Assembly: GCA_029210945.1 (NCBI GenBank)
Contig: JARGGH010000003.1
Span: forward strand, 62,001-126,000
Reading direction: 5' to 3'
Source: Anaerolineales bacterium
GTDB taxonomy: Bacteria; Chloroflexota; Anaerolineae; Anaerolineales; E44-bin32
Length of the DNA: 64,000 nt
The notes below the pieces were generated by a model, which made no database searches, was not told where the DNA came from, and worked only from the letters and a program-made list of their open reading frames with translations. Of this stretch, positions 17,572 to 28,081 are shown one piece after another; position 1 is the first letter of the stretch; every line of letters begins with the position of its first letter. The position numbers and the translations under genes are program-made.

Positions 17572-17853
17572 ATGCCCATCTATACCTACCGCTGCGATAA
17601 CTGCGGCGTCCAGTTCGATCGTCAACAGCATTTCGACGATCCTCTATTAAAGAAGTGTCCGGAATGTGGGAAGCACAAGCTTCGCAAAGTCTTCCTCCCG
17701 GTGGGCATCGTCTTTAAAGGCTCGGGGTTCTACGCCACCGACCATCGCTCACCTTCCGGGCAATCGTCTTCGAGACACGATGACTCCAAACAAGAGGCAA
17801 AAGAAAGCAAAGACAGCAAGGAAAGCAAAGATAGCAAGAGCAAAGACGATTGA
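17572..17853 (+). CDS. FmdB-family zinc ribbon protein
   Basis: 93 residues. The N-terminal domain begins MPIYTYRCDNCG and has two CxxC pairs (CDNC near 8-11 and CPEC near 30-33) that would bind one zinc, then the family segment KVFLPVGIVFKGSGFYATD. The last ~35 residues are a low-complexity Lys/Ser/Glu/Asp tail with repeated KDSKESKDSK, typical of this family. Members were first seen with amide/formamidase genes but most are of unknown role, possibly in transcription or translation. Confidence 0.88.
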   Translation: MPIYTYRCDNCGVQFDRQQHFDDPLLKKCPECGKHKLRKVFLPVGIVFKGSGFYATDHRSPSGQSSSRHDDSKQEAKESKDSKESKDSKSKDD

Positions 17854-17873
17854 ACTTCGACGTAGATAACAAA

Positions 17874-17900
17874 GAGCCATGGCAAACCCATGGCTCTTTT
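17874..17900. terminator. Bidirectional terminator between convergent genes
   Basis: 9-bp perfect stem GAGCCATGG/CCATGGCTC with a 5-base loop, followed by TTTT on the plus strand and preceded by a short A-run that gives TTTG on the minus strand. It sits between the FmdB gene and the convergent gene at 17923. Confidence 0.85.
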
Positions 17901-17922
17901 CATTTCCCCAAATTCGAAACAA

Positions 17923-18225
17923 CTACAGTTGGAAACCACCTGTGGCGCGCACTACTTTTGAATTGAAATTGGTCACGTAATCAAATAATTTCGCTTTCAA
18001 ACTATCCCACTCCTGGGTCTCAAGGGCTTCCTGCATGACCTCGTGGTTTTCCGCCACAAAGCCGGCGAGCATCTGGGGGCCATCACCGTAGGTCGTGTAC
18101 CAGGCTTCCGTCGGCTGAACACCCAGCCGCTGCAGTCCCGGAACAAACTCGCGCACCAGAAACTCGAAATATTCTTGTTCGCGGCCGGGCACCATATCCC
18201 ATGTCATCAGCAGCTTAAGCGCCAT
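17923..18225 (-). CDS. Small hypothetical protein, probable dimeric alpha/beta-barrel fold
   Basis: 100 residues beginning MALKLLMTWDMVPGREQEYFEF and containing PTEAWYTTYGDGPQMLAGFV. The order beta strand, charged helix, WYT..GDGP strand, helix, KLFDYVTNF resembles dimeric alpha-beta barrel proteins (NIPSNAP/EthD/ABM-like). No signal peptide. No catalytic residue can be assigned; function unknown. It precedes no close neighbour on its strand. Confidence 0.75.
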   Translation of the reverse strand: MALKLLMTWDMVPGREQEYFEFLVREFVPGLQRLGVQPTEAWYTTYGDGPQMLAGFVAENHEVMQEALETQEWDSLKAKLFDYVTNFNSKVVRATGGFQL

Positions 18226-18260
18226 CGTCTCTTCCTTAATCTAACACCTCGAGCTTAAGC

Positions 18261-18905
18261 CTACCCCACCGCCGGTTGCAGCACAATCACCTGGGTCTCA
18301 TCGCTCAAGGAACTCTTCGTGACTGACAGCGATTCCAGCGGTTGCGGCTTCTCGATACCCATCTCTTTCAGGAACCCCGAGACATCGCCGAGCTCGACGC
18401 GCTCGTTCCCGGTCTTGTAGTGCATCGGAATGACGATCGATGGTTCAATCAGGCTGATGACCTCTGCCGCCTCCGAAGGCGACAGCGCGCCCCCGCCCCC
18501 CACCGGCACCAGCGCTACGTCGACGGCTCCCAGATCCTCGATCTGTCCCTGGGACGGCACGGCGTCCAGGTCCCCTAGATGAGCGACCGAGACGCCGCCG
18601 TAATTGAAGACACACAGCATATTGCCAAGTGATTCTTTCTTCTTTTCGGACCTGGATTTCATGCGTATGGCGGTGATAAACACGCCTCCGATCTCGTATT
18701 CACCGGGGCCGTCAATCACTCGTTCGGCGATCTTCACCGCTTTGATGTTGTTATGTCCCGGAGCGTCATGACTCACCGTCACGACATCGGCACGCAGCTT
18801 TAATGCCGGCAAACCGACCTTCGCTTCGTATGGATCGGTCACGACGCTGATCATGCCGCGTTCGATAATCCGAAAACATGAGAGACCATACCAGGTAACT
18901 TCCAT
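18261..18905 (-). CDS. Metallo-beta-lactamase-fold protein (UlaG/COG2220-like) with altered metal motif
   Basis: 214 residues in the short MBL-fold family of UlaG-like hydrolases: MEVTWYGLSCF start, DPYEA strand, VVTVSHDAPGHNN at 42-53, the internal VAHLGDLDAVPSQ and late IPMHYKTG histidine segments. The canonical HxHxDH is HDAPGH here (residues 46-51): the second His is Ala and the Asp is Gly. Either the enzyme uses one metal or another chemistry, or it is a non-catalytic member. Substrate unknown. Confidence 0.85.
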   Translation of the reverse strand: MEVTWYGLSCFRIIERGMISVVTDPYEAKVGLPALKLRADVVTVSHDAPGHNNIKAVKIAERVIDGPGEYEIGGVFITAIRMKSRSEKKKESLGNMLCVFNYGGVSVAHLGDLDAVPSQGQIEDLGAVDVALVPVGGGGALSPSEAAEVISLIEPSIVIPMHYKTGNERVELGDVSGFLKEMGIEKPQPLESLSVTKSSLSDETQVIVLQPAVG

Positions 18906-18942
18906 AAAACCTCCACTGCGATGACGCGGCGATTATACCTGA

Positions 18943-18971
18943 TTGCCGTTGGGCCAGCCAAAATCTATAAT
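18943..18971 (+). promoter_or_regulatory. Promoter of the 18978 gene, apparently leaderless
   Basis: TTGCCG (18943-18948), 17-base spacer, perfect TATAAT (18966-18971). The ATG begins 7 bases after the hexamer, where transcription itself should start. No Shine-Dalgarno sequence fits between, so the mRNA is probably leaderless. Confidence 0.65.
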
Positions 18972-18977
18972 CGCGGT

Positions 18978-19787
18978 ATGCCATTATCTGACCCACCCAC
19001 GATGAAAACTCTGACAGCCGGCGGCGGCGAAGTCACCGCCCTCGAGAATGACACCCACGCCCTTCAGATCGAGGCGATCCCACGCGGTTACGCCGTCGCA
19101 CAACTCGACGATTATCATCATCTCGCTCGACGCGATCTCAAGTGGCGCCCGCCCCTGCATCTTCGCCTGCAAGCACGCACCTCAATCAGAGAACCGTCAG
19201 GGACGCTCGGTTTTGGCTTCTGGAACGACCCCTTCAGCCTCTCGATGGGATTAGCTGGCACGGCTCGACGCGTCCCGGCGAGCCCTCAAACCCTGTGGTT
19301 CTTCTACGGCTCACCGCCCAACGACATGGCTCTAGCCCCGCCCGTACCGGGACATGGCTGGAAAGCGGCCGTGCTGCGGGCAGCCTCCATCCCCGCCTGG
19401 GTGTTGGCGCCGGCTGCGCTTGCCGCGTTTTGCGCAGCCCGAATCCCGCTCATCCGTCGCCTGGTGATGAAGGCCGCCATCGGCACGGTGCGCGCCGACG
19501 AAGCGCTCATCGACGTGAGCCTGAGTGATTTTCACCAGTATGAGCTCGTCTGGCAGCGCGATGCGGTCCAATTCCTGGTCGATGGAAGGCTAATTCTGGA
19601 AAGCAGCGTCACGCCCCGGGCGCCGCTCGGTTTTGTCGCCTGGATCGATAACCAGTATGCCGTCGCCTCCCCGGAGGGTGGATTTCGCTTCGGCGTCATC
19701 CCGACCGATCAACCCCAGACGCTGCTGATTTCAGACCTGAGGATTGACGGCGAGCTACTAACCCTCGCGCCCGCCGGGGATGCTTGA
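18978..19787 (+). CDS. Hypothetical protein with concanavalin-like (GH16/LamG-type) beta fold
   Basis: 269 residues. The pattern of beta strands, with FGFWNDPFS (about 75-85), DFHQYELVWQRDAVQFLVDGRLI and IDNQYAVASPEGGFRFG near the C-terminus, resembles the jelly-roll of GH16/LamG proteins, where F.I.WDGV.F.VDG is a recurrent element. The middle (about 125-165) has a hydrophobic stretch that may be membrane-associated. No catalytic EXDXXE of GH16 is visible, so enzymatic activity is doubtful. ATG 18978 is used because the promoter lies just before it. Confidence 0.7.
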   Translation: MPLSDPPTMKTLTAGGGEVTALENDTHALQIEAIPRGYAVAQLDDYHHLARRDLKWRPPLHLRLQARTSIREPSGTLGFGFWNDPFSLSMGLAGTARRVPASPQTLWFFYGSPPNDMALAPPVPGHGWKAAVLRAASIPAWVLAPAALAAFCAARIPLIRRLVMKAAIGTVRADEALIDVSLSDFHQYELVWQRDAVQFLVDGRLILESSVTPRAPLGFVAWIDNQYAVASPEGGFRFGVIPTDQPQTLLISDLRIDGELLTLAPAGDA

Positions 19788-19812
19788 CTTGCCGGGATGC
19801 GGAGAGTACAAT
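19784..19812 (+). promoter_or_regulatory. Promoter of tRNA-Phe
   Basis: TTGACT (19784-19789), 17-base spacer, TACAAT (19807-19812), 10 bases before the mature tRNA. The -35 overlaps the stop of the preceding gene. Confidence 0.75.
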
Positions 19813-19822
19813 CTTGCGGCGT

Positions 19823-19898
19823 GCCGAGGTAGCTCAGTTGGTAGAGCACTTGACTGAAAATCAAGGTGTCACCAGTTCAAATCTGGTCCTCGGCACCA
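19823..19898 (+). tRNA. tRNA-Phe (GAA)
   Basis: 76-nt cloverleaf: acceptor GCCGAGG/CCTCGGC, D-arm GCTC..GAGC, anticodon loop CTGAAAA with anticodon GAA, T-arm with GTTCAAAT. The CCA end is encoded (19896-19898). Confidence 0.97.
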
Positions 19899-19900
19899 TG

Positions 19901-19929
19901 GCCGGCTCAGGGATGAGCCGGCTTTGTTT
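19901..19929 (+). terminator. Terminator after tRNA-Phe
   Basis: 9-bp perfect stem GCCGGCTCA/TGAGCCGGC with a GGGA loop, followed by TTTGTTT, two bases after the tRNA. Confidence 0.85.
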
Positions 19930-20087
19930 CCAACTTCGGTTTAGAGACCCGTATTCAGCAATTCTGCTGCAAGAAATTCATCGAGCGCACAATCGAGCCC
20001 ACCCACCCCTGCTAATGGAAGTTCTCCTAGGCGCCTGAACGCCTGAGTGACCGGGTGCCTGGGTGCCCTGATTCCACATCCCCACAA

Positions 20088-20126
20088 TAAAAAACGTGGA
20101 GGTCGCCCCATGGCGCCCCTCCACGT
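20088..20126 (-). terminator. Terminator of the methyltransferase gene
   Basis: Minus-strand hairpin with outer stem ACGTGGAGG/CCTCCACGT (20126-20118 with 20102-20094) and further inner pairs, followed by TTTTTTATT. It lies about 90 bases past the stop of the convergent-facing gene at 20217. The rest of 19930-20216 holds nothing else recognisable. Confidence 0.85.
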
Positions 20127-20216
20127 ATACCTCACCGGTCCTCGCTTGCATTATAGCCGCGAGATCAATGATCTCCACGTATTGTAAGCTGGTTGCAATG
20201 TGTCCTGCCCGCGGCG

Positions 20217-21338
<1,122 letters not shown>

Positions 21339-21524
21339 TTACCAGTCGTTGATCGACATGCGCCAGTGAACTTCCAGCCGTCCGGGCCTGCGGCCCATGC
21401 TTCGCCGTCATCCGGCATCAACCCAGCGCATGAATGCGGTCTCGATCCGGGGAAAAATTTCGGTCAACCGCCTCTCCTGCTTGGACTTTCGGTGACATTT
21501 TGATAGCACGACACTCACGTAGGC

Positions 21525-21553
21525 TTGACTTTCAGGTAGCCTCACGGTATCCT
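21525..21553 (+). promoter_or_regulatory. Promoter of the tRNA-Gly/tRNA-Cys pair
   Basis: TTGACT (21525-21530), 17-base spacer, TATCCT (21548-21553), 14 bases before tRNA-Gly. The two tRNAs are 19 bases apart and probably one transcript. Confidence 0.7.
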
Positions 21554-21567
21554 TTCGAGCGCAACCT

Positions 21568-21639
<72 letters not shown>

Positions 21640-21658
21640 CTAAGAAGCTTCGTTTTAT

Positions 21659-21732
21659 GGCGACGTCGCCAAGTCCGGTAAGGCAAGGGTCTGCAAAACC
21701 CTCATTCGTGGGTTCAAATCCCACCGTCGCCT
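21659..21732 (+). tRNA. tRNA-Cys (GCA)
   Basis: 74-nt cloverleaf: acceptor GGCGACG/CGTCGCC, anticodon stem AGGGT/ACCCT with loop CTGCAAA giving anticodon GCA, T-loop GTTCAAATC. CCA is not encoded. Confidence 0.96.
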
Positions 21733-22200
21733 CCTTAATAATATTCTCGTCACCCGAAAAGCGCGTTGCGGAACCGTCATCAAGCCGATATCCCTTCGTG
21801 CGCTTTTTTTCCTGGCGGGTCTTGCCAGCGGCGAAGCGGTCAGGGTCTGGCATGCATTCCGCAGGCACCATCCCGAACACACGGAAGAACGTGATCCACA
21901 CAAGGTCGTCGTAATTTCCCCTGCTATCACCAGGCATGCGCGCTCAGGATCGTCATCCAACGGTAGAGTTTTTATGGATCGTCCGCAGAGCAGCGGTCGT
22001 GGCTGTGCCCAAACCCGGCATAGCGAGGCCTACCGTAGGAGTACGATTACCGGGTGAAATGGTTATAATGGACATGTCGGCAACCATGAGAGCCGAGCTG
22101 GTGAACGAGATTCGATCCGGTCGCCAACCCGTATTCACTCTGCTCAAGAAGCCCGCAGATCACTGCGCAGCGCCCGCGGGCTCACATTAACAGTTCATGA
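21733..22200. other. Intergenic region without a convincing gene
   Basis: About 470 bases between tRNA-Cys and the atp promoter. Short open frames exist, but none has a good ribosome site or family resemblance. An isolated TATAAT is at 22063-22068 without a matching -35. A 7-bp inverted repeat AGCCCGC/GCGGGCT spans 22150-22182 without a T-run, so it may end or structure an upstream RNA. No clear terminator follows the tRNA genes. Confidence 0.5.
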
Positions 22201-22217
22201 TGGACAGAGCGCGTTTG

Positions 22218-23714
<1,497 letters not shown>

Positions 23715-23718
23715 CCCC

Positions 23719-24081
23719 ATGAGATTGCTTATTCTGACCCCTGATGGTGTGCTCATGGAACGAACGGAGGTAGGAAGAGCCCGCCTCAAGTTGACCGATG
23801 GAGGGGAAATTGGCATTCGCCCCGGACATCACCCGCTCGTGGCAGAGACCGATTCCGGCCGCTTGCGTTTCGGAGGCACACAATATGAGGAGACGATTGA
23901 ACTGCAGGCTGGCATCCTGGAAATCGATCGCGACGGGATCGTGATTTTCACACGCGGCACGCTCGATAGTAAAGATAGCGAATCGGCGATTCAAGCTTTC
24001 CAGAAGGCCAGGAGCACGATCAAAGACCTGTTCTACGGGGCGACCGATCTGTCCGGTCGGTCGATTTCCCGTGACCGATAA
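23719..24081 (+). CDS. atpC: N-type ATPase epsilon subunit AtpC
   Basis: 120-residue epsilon subunit: N-terminal beta-sandwich with LTPDGVLMERTEVGRARL and the GIRPGHHPLVAE segment that replaces the usual GxxPxHxP loop. The C-terminal helical part is short, so the classical inhibitory helix pair seems reduced. It starts 4 bases after atpD and overlaps atpQ by 11 bases. Confidence 0.88.
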   Translation: MRLLILTPDGVLMERTEVGRARLKLTDGGEIGIRPGHHPLVAETDSGRLRFGGTQYEETIELQAGILEIDRDGIVIFTRGTLDSKDSESAIQAFQKARSTIKDLFYGATDLSGRSISRDR

Positions 24082-24358
24082 CGAGGACCGGGAGTTCTGG
24101 GCAATCCTGTGGCGCGAATCGCTGCGCGCGATGACGCTTGGCTGGGATCTGGCGATCCCGATCTTCGCAGGGGTCTTGCTCGGCCAGCTCCTTGACCGAT
24201 GGCTGGGTACTGGTCACATATTCACGCTCGGTTTGCTGGTTCTCGGGGTAGTGGTCGCTTATTTCAATCTGGGTCGGGTCATTCGCCGCCTGGCAGCACA
24301 CGACCGGCGGAGAAAGTTGCGCAAGGAGAACGAAGAAGAGGAGGAGGACGCTTCATGA
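24071..24358 (+). CDS. atpQ: N-type ATPase membrane protein AtpQ (AtpI-like)
   Basis: 95 residues with two hydrophobic helices (about 25-42 and 50-70), GVLLGQLLDRWLGTG between them and a charged C-terminal tail rich in Glu. It resembles AtpI/AtpQ proteins encoded in N-ATPase operons. Starts with GTG within the end of atpC; its stop overlaps the atpR start (ATGA). Confidence 0.8.
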   Translation: MTDNEDREFWAILWRESLRAMTLGWDLAIPIFAGVLLGQLLDRWLGTGHIFTLGLLVLGVVVAYFNLGRVIRRLAAHDRRRKLRKENEEEEEDAS

Positions 24359-24657
24359 ACGCGATCATTTTCTTGATCGGCGCACTGCTCGGTGTGGGCT
24401 TCGGACTCAGCCAGAAGGGTTTCGTCATGCGCCTGCACCCAGGATTGGACGTTATGCCCAGAAGGGCGTTGATGTTATCAGCCGCAGCGCGTTTGCTGGC
24501 TGCAGCAGTCTTCCTCAGTTTTGCAGTGCGGATCAGTATTCCAGCACTCATTGCAGGTTTTTCCGGGCTTCTCGTCAGCCGCTGGGTTTTAGTGATCTAC
24601 TACACAACCCGGAGGCTCGATCGACGGAAGCCCACCTACCCAGCACGAGAGGCCTGA
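24355..24657 (+). CDS. atpR: N-type ATPase membrane protein AtpR
   Basis: 100 residues, three hydrophobic helices with arginines between (GLSQKGFVMRL, AAARLLAAAVF, SRWVLVIYY). Third in the operon and of the right size for AtpR, a small membrane protein specific to N-ATPases proposed to help c-ring assembly. Identification rests on position, length and topology. Confidence 0.8.
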   Translation: MNAIIFLIGALLGVGFGLSQKGFVMRLHPGLDVMPRRALMLSAAARLLAAAVFLSFAVRISIPALIAGFSGLLVSRWVLVIYYTTRRLDRRKPTYPAREA

Positions 24658-24660
24658 CAG

Positions 24661-25353
24661 ATGCCAGGAGTCTTCCCCGATGTCGCCTTCATCTTGTTCG
24701 GGATTCCCGTCCGCAACACAGTAGTCAATACCTGGATCATCATGGCGATCTTAACCGGGTTGGCTGCCCTGATTGGACGCCGCTTGCCAACCGGGCTGGA
24801 GATGTTGGTCGATTTTCTCGATGACTTGATTTCAGAGATCATGGGCCGGCGCGCAGACCCGTACCTGCCGCTGCTCGGATCGCTCGCCATATTTATCGCC
24901 AGCGCGAACGTGATCGGGATCGTTCCTTTCCTGGAACCTCCAACGAGTGATGTCAATACACCGGTCGCCCTGGCATTGGTGGTGTTCTTCTCGGTGCATT
25001 TCTTTGGAATCCGATCGATGGGTCTGCTGCCTTATCTACGCAGCCTGGCAAGCCCGATCTTCTTACTGCCATTAGAAATCATCAGCCAGATCAGCCGCAC
25101 GCTTTCACTGGCGATCCGTCTCTTTGGCAATATATTAAGCGCCGAAATCATCATCGCCGTGCTGTTCGCGTTGGCCCCTCTCTTCGTCCCACTGCCATTA
25201 CAGGGCTTCAGCATCTTCACCGGCCTGCTTCAAGCTTACATTTTTACAGCGTTAGCCGCGGTCTACATTGGCGCTGCGCTGGCAGAACCCGATGAAACAG
25301 TCGACGCGTCTGATCGTCCACAAGTCAAGCGAAATGAGGTAACCAGACAATGA
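24661..25353 (+). CDS. atpB: N-type ATPase a subunit AtpB
   Basis: 230-residue stator channel subunit with about six helices. The essential arginine is Arg153 in SLAIRLFGNILSAE, the counterpart of the universal a-subunit arginine; NVIGIVPF and LQAYIFTALAAVYIG are also typical. Its stop overlaps atpE (ATGA). Confidence 0.93.
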   Translation: MPGVFPDVAFILFGIPVRNTVVNTWIIMAILTGLAALIGRRLPTGLEMLVDFLDDLISEIMGRRADPYLPLLGSLAIFIASANVIGIVPFLEPPTSDVNTPVALALVVFFSVHFFGIRSMGLLPYLRSLASPIFLLPLEIISQISRTLSLAIRLFGNILSAEIIIAVLFALAPLFVPLPLQGFSIFTGLLQAYIFTALAAVYIGAALAEPDETVDASDRPQVKRNEVTRQ

Positions 25354-25625
25354 GTGACATGGATCCAGGAACGCTAATTACCGTCATCACCATCCTCGTC
25401 TCCGGCTTCGGCATGGTGCTCGGAGCGATCACACCGGCAATTGCCGAGGGCCGGGCTGTCGAGAAGGCTCTGGAAAGCATGGCTCGACAGCCGGATTCCG
25501 CCGGCGATCTACGCACAACGCTCCTCATCGCCATGGCCCTGCTGGAGTCGACCGCCATCTATGTGCTGTTGGTCATCCTGATCTTGCTGTTCGCTAATCC
25601 GTTACTCGATCGATTCTTCTCTTAA
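25350..25625 (+). CDS. atpE: N-type ATPase c subunit AtpE (two-carboxylate type)
   Basis: 91-residue hairpin of two helices that forms the rotor ring. The ion-binding glutamate is Glu66 in LLESTAIY, followed by Ser67-Thr68 as in sodium-type c subunits. Helix 1 carries a second glutamate, Glu33 (PAIAEGRA), where sodium-type rings have Gln. The loop ARQPDSAGD is the standard polar loop. Two-carboxylate sites are known in N-ATPases; one studied N-type ring was reported to be proton-specific, so the coupling ion cannot be read from this. Confidence 0.93.
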   Translation: MSDMDPGTLITVITILVSGFGMVLGAITPAIAEGRAVEKALESMARQPDSAGDLRTTLLIAMALLESTAIYVLLVILILLFANPLLDRFFS

Positions 25626-25641
25626 GCGAGGTTGAGTTCCC

Positions 25642-26421
25642 GTGGAACTTCACATCCCGACGATCGTCTTCGAAATCATCAACTTTCTCGCCCTCACCGC
25701 GCTGCTTTATTACGTTCTCTTCCGGCGTGTGCTGCGCCGGGTGCGTGCGCGCGCCGAAGAGAAGAAACGCCTGATGGAACAACTCGAAGCGGAGCGAGCG
25801 GAAGCCGAGGAAATTCGAGTCGAACTGGAGTCGCGCCTGGAACACGCCGATCAAGAGATCGCAGAGCTGGTCTCGGAGGCCCGCGACCGATTGAACGCGG
25901 AACACAAGAAGATCATGCAGGGAGCTCGCAAAGAGGCGAACCGCATCCTCTCTGAAGCCCGCTCCGAGGCCGAACAGCTGAAGCAGAAGGCGATGCGAGA
26001 TTTTGAAGGGCAGATCCTGGACACCGTCTTCGAGTTGTCCCAGGATGTCGTCCAACGGATCACTCCGAAAGAAACACATGACTATCTCGTGGATAAAATC
26101 AATGAGCGAATCTGGGATATGGGTGCTGACGAGATGGAGGTCGTCGAGACGATCCGCCGTTCACTGGGCGATCGCTCGCCGACTGCGGTTGTTGAGACCG
26201 CTCACAAACTTTCACCCAAGCAACAGCAGCAGTTGATGAGAACCTTGAGCGCGCTGATCGATCGAGATGTGAACCTGGAGATCCAGAAAAATCCGGATCT
26301 GATCGCGGGGCTCAAGGTGATCGTTGGCGACACCGTGATCGATAATTCCGTCACCGCTCAACTCCAGAGCATCCGCGGCGAGACAGAGAACTCCTTCCAA
26401 TCTAGAGCCCCCCATGCCTGA
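25642..26421 (+). CDS. atpF: N-type ATPase b subunit with delta-like C-terminal half, AtpF
   Basis: 259 residues, much longer than a normal b subunit. One N-terminal membrane helix (7-27), a long charged coiled coil (30-130), then a region ending GLKVIVGDTVIDNSVTAQL (from residue 223) that matches the C-terminal motif of delta subunits. This explains the absence of an atpH gene. Starts with GTG; overlaps atpA by 8 bases. Confidence 0.9.
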   Translation: MELHIPTIVFEIINFLALTALLYYVLFRRVLRRVRARAEEKKRLMEQLEAERAEAEEIRVELESRLEHADQEIAELVSEARDRLNAEHKKIMQGARKEANRILSEARSEAEQLKQKAMRDFEGQILDTVFELSQDVVQRITPKETHDYLVDKINERIWDMGADEMEVVETIRRSLGDRSPTAVVETAHKLSPKQQQQLMRTLSALIDRDVNLEIQKNPDLIAGLKVIVGDTVIDNSVTAQLQSIRGETENSFQSRAPHA

Positions 26422-28081
26422 GCTGCGCGAAGAGACACCCCACCGGTTCGATTTATCCGAACTGCGCAGCCACATCGAGATGGTCCTGGACCAGGCAGCC
26501 CGGGAAAAAGAGGCGATCCTGGCGGAAGCCGGTGCGCCCTCCCTGGATGAAAAGAGCATCGAGAGCCATTTTGGAGAACTGCTTGATGTCGTCAGCGCGA
26601 CGAGCATCCGATTCGAACCCGAGGTCTACTTCCGGGATATCGGGACGGTGCTTCATATCGGAGACGGCGTGGCGACATTGTCAGGATTGCCGCGCGGCCA
26701 GATTGAAGAGCTGATGGTTTTCCCGACGGGGGTGCTCGGCCTAATCTTCAGTCTCGATCGGGTTCACGTGAATGTAATTCTGCTCGGACCCGATCAAAGC
26801 ATCCAGGGCGGTGACCAGGTCGACGCGACCGGAGAGCGCTTGCAGGTACCTGTAGGACCGAGTTTGCTTGGACGTGTCGTCAACGCCCTTGGGGAACCCC
26901 TGGATGATCGCGGCGCGCTGCAGCCATCGGGCTCCCGCTATCTGGATCAGGAAGCGCCAGGCATCATCGATCGGCAACCGGTGTCGGTCCCGCTGCACAC
27001 CGGTTTAAAGGTCATTGACGCGCTGCTGCCGATCGGCAGGGGTCAGCGGGAGCTGATTCTCGGGGATCGGCAAACCGGCAAGACCACGATCGCCGTCGAT
27101 GCAATCATGAACCAACGGGATGAAGACGTCCCCTGCATATACGTCTCGATCGGCCAGAAGAAATCTTCAGCCCTCAGGGTCATCGATCGGCTGCGGGAAA
27201 CCGGGAGCCTCGCGCATACCACGATCGTGCTAGCCAGTCCGGACGATCCCCCTGCGCTGCGTTATCTCGCACCTTTCGCTGGCTGCACGATGGCAGAGTA
27301 CTTCCTGGAACAGGGACGGGATGTCCTGATCATCTATGATGATTTGAAACGACACGCGGATGCGTACCGCGAGCTGAGCCTGCTGCTTCGCCGTCCGCCC
27401 GGCCGCGAGGCCTATCCCGGAGACATTTTCTATCTCCACTCACGGCTCCTGGAAAGGGCATGCAAGCTATCCGAGGAGAACGGCGGCGGATCGATCACCG
27501 CGCTGCCGATCATCGAAACCCAGCGCGGGAACATCGCCGCCTACATTCCCACCAATTTAATCTCCATCACTGATGGACAGATCGTGCTGGACACCGATTT
27601 ATTCAACAAGGGGGTTAAGCCATCCGTCGATGTCGGCAAATCGGTCTCGCGTGTCGGCGGCAAGGCACAGACTGAAATCATGCGCATGCTGGCGGGCGAA
27701 CTGCGCCTTCAGCTTGCGCAATATCACGAAGTCGAGCGCTTCGCACGATTTGGCACGGATATCGATGAAGCCACACAGAGACAGATCGAGCGGGGCGAGA
27801 GGCTCCAGGCCATCCTGACCCAACCGCCACACACTCCCATGAAGCTCTGGGAGCAGGCTGTCGTTCTCATGGCTGCCCGCGAAGAATTGCTCGAAGGCAT
27901 CCCGATCCGGAGGCTTCCGGCGTTTGAGCGTAAGCTGCTCGTCGAAATCGAGCGACATCACCTGGAGCTTGTAGAGCAAATCCAATTGACCGGCGAATTG
28001 AATGATGAAGACCACCAGATACTGCTGCACACCATTGAAGAAGTTCACCGGCAGTGGATCGAAAGGACCACCCAGCAATGA
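26414..28081 (+). CDS. atpA: N-type ATPase alpha subunit AtpA
   Basis: Non-catalytic nucleotide-binding head subunit, 555 residues. P-loop GDRQTGKT at 217-224, DALLPIGRGQRELI just before it, IYDDLKRHADAYRELSLLLRRPPGREAYPGD in the centre and the SVSRVGGKAQ arginine-finger segment. The N-terminal ~65 residues before the beta barrel are longer than in F-type alpha and helical. Its stop overlaps the next start (ATGA). Confidence 0.95.
   Translation: MPELREETPHRFDLSELRSHIEMVLDQAAREKEAILAEAGAPSLDEKSIESHFGELLDVVSATSIRFEPEVYFRDIGTVLHIGDGVATLSGLPRGQIEELMVFPTGVLGLIFSLDRVHVNVILLGPDQSIQGGDQVDATGERLQVPVGPSLLGRVVNALGEPLDDRGALQPSGSRYLDQEAPGIIDRQPVSVPLHTGLKVIDALLPIGRGQRELILGDRQTGKTTIAVDAIMNQRDEDVPCIYVSIGQKKSSALRVIDRLRETGSLAHTTIVLASPDDPPALRYLAPFAGCTMAEYFLEQGRDVLIIYDDLKRHADAYRELSLLLRRPPGREAYPGDIFYLHSRLLERACKLSEENGGGSITALPIIETQRGNIAAYIPTNLISITDGQIVLDTDLFNKGVKPSVDVGKSVSRVGGKAQTEIMRMLAGELRLQLAQYHEVERFARFGTDIDEATQRQIERGERLQAILTQPPHTPMKLWEQAVVLMAAREELLEGIPIRRLPAFERKLLVEIERHHLELVEQIQLTGELNDEDHQILLHTIEEVHRQWIERTTQQ

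Noticed and set aside
22150-22182. Inverted repeat AGCCCGC/GCGGGCT as terminator or riboswitch
   Set aside because: No T-run on either side and no known aptamer pattern; kept only as an intergenic note.
21936-22190. Possible 84-residue gene before the atp operon
   Set aside because: No family resemblance, odd composition, no ribosome site, and it ends inside a hairpin.
25350-25625. Assigning sodium as the coupling ion from the EST motif
   Set aside because: The second carboxylate at Glu33 makes specificity ambiguous, since a related two-carboxylate ring was reported to use protons.
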